A DNA stretch of 14,755 nucleotides, taken from assembly GCA_035499415.1 (NCBI GenBank), contig DATJYV010000208.1, positions 1 to 14,755 of the forward strand, written 5' to 3'. The notes beneath the pieces were generated by a model. The model had not been told where the DNA came from. It ran no database searches and was given only the letters and a program-made list of their open reading frames with translations. Source of the stretch: DATJYV01 sp035499415 (lineage in GTDB: Bacteria > Bacteroidota > Ignavibacteria > UBA10030). Of the stretch, positions 14,264 through 14,755 are shown in pieces. A program made the translations under genes and the position numbers. The number at the start of each line of letters is the position of its first letter. Within the stretch, counting starts at the first letter, position 1.

Positions 14264-14755
14264 CGCACGGAAATCCCGACGATAAGGCACGTGACCAGGC
14301 TGGAGTCTCCTCCATGACGCTTACCCGGCGGTTCATCTTTTCGGCGATCGTGTTCCTCATCCCCGTCGGTGTCGTCGTCTTGACGGAAACGGGCCTCAGG
14401 ATTGCCGGCTACGCCTCCGATACCGAGCTGGTCCATCGGAAGCTCATCGCGGGGAAGGAGTATTACGTGATCAATCGGTCGGTCGCCGTTCGGTACTTTG
14501 CTCACGCGGGAACAGCAGTCCCCGAACCGGCGGACGACGCGTTTGAGGTCAAGAAATCTGACTCGACGTTTCGGATCTTCTGCCTCGGCGAATCGACTAT
14601 GGCCGGTTTTCCGTACGATTTCAACGCGACGGCTCCAGGTTTCATGAAGGCCCGGCTCGAGAAGTTGTTCCCTTCCAAACACATCGAAGTCGTCAACGTC
14701 GGGCTCTCGGCCATCAGCAGTTTCGTCGTCGTGGATTTCATGCGAGAGCTGGTCC
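14260..14755 (+). CDS. Second SGNH/GDSL-type membrane protein, paralogue of the preceding gene (3' end cut by window)
   Basis: I translated 165 codons before the window edge. The ATG overlaps the preceding stop as ATGA; an internal ATG at 14314, closer to the membrane segment, is the other possible start. A basic LTRR precedes a membrane anchor (about 25-41), followed by TETGLRIAGY, which parallels LEAGLRLGRY in the first gene. Block I is RIFCLGESTMAGFPYD with Ser112 and block II is NVGLS with Gly148, at the same positions as in the paralogue. RIFCLG(G/E)ST.(V/A)GFPY is nearly shared between the two, so this is a tandem duplication that has since diverged. Later blocks and any TPR repeats lie beyond the window. 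Same uncertain role as its partner; possibly they act as a pair. Confidence 0.82.
   Translation, partial: MTHGNPDDKARDQAGVSSMTLTRRFIFSAIVFLIPVGVVVLTETGLRIAGYASDTELVHRKLIAGKEYYVINRSVAVRYFAHAGTAVPEPADDAFEVKKSDSTFRIFCLGESTMAGFPYDFNATAPGFMKARLEKLFPSKHIEVVNVGLSAISSFVVVDFMRELV

Noticed and set aside
1..14755. CRISPR arrays, tRNAs, rRNAs, insertion sequences, riboswitches, terminators
   Set aside because: None seen by eye. The window is almost wholly coding, and no repeated spacer pattern, cloverleaf, transposase or hairpin followed by a T-run was found.

Overview
The window looks like a piece of a chromosome from the Bacteroidota/Chlorobiota assemblage, most likely an Ignavibacteria- or Kryptonia-like lineage. 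The main clue is the C-terminal type IX secretion (Por) sorting domain on the large amylase, which opens with NYPNPFNPTT, a wording typical of that group. The starch locus uses an ABC importer instead of SusC/SusD, and clear GGAGG ribosome sites precede some genes. Both fit Ignavibacteria better than classical Bacteroidia. This placement is inference, because no rRNA or other marker gene is present.

Two divergent gene blocks meet at a short 89-base intergenic region (about 12144-12232). Leftward, eight genes form one tight run with junctions from a 4-base overlap to a 17-base gap: a small membrane protein, a NodU/CmcH-type carbamoyltransferase, a 59-residue DUF5989-type membrane protein, a 993-residue secreted multidomain GH13 amylase with a T9SS tail, a GH57 amylopullulanase-like enzyme with CBM48 and CBM20-like modules, a lipoprotein sugar-binding protein, two MalF/MalG-type permeases, and a GH13 enzyme with a GH2-like N-terminal domain, cut by the window start. 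Rightward lie two overlapping, paralogous SGNH/GDSL-type membrane-anchored proteins; the first has TPR repeats built into its hydrolase domain and the second is cut by the window end.

The starch part reads as a complete route: an exported amylase attacks starch or glycogen outside, a GH57 enzyme trims the products, a lipoprotein captures maltodextrins, the MalF/MalG channel imports them, and the last GH13 enzyme shortens oligosaccharides. The ATPase is not in the window. The carbamoyltransferase, the two small membrane proteins and the SGNH pair look like a surface-glycan or small-molecule modification module (carbamoylation plus O-acyl chemistry). Its direct joining to the starch operon is the most unusual aspect of the layout. 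A second point is that the GH57 gene seems to need a non-canonical start codon (ATC) to include its signal peptide. No tRNA, rRNA, CRISPR array, insertion sequence or convincing terminator was seen. No gene-free stretch exceeds 300 bases.
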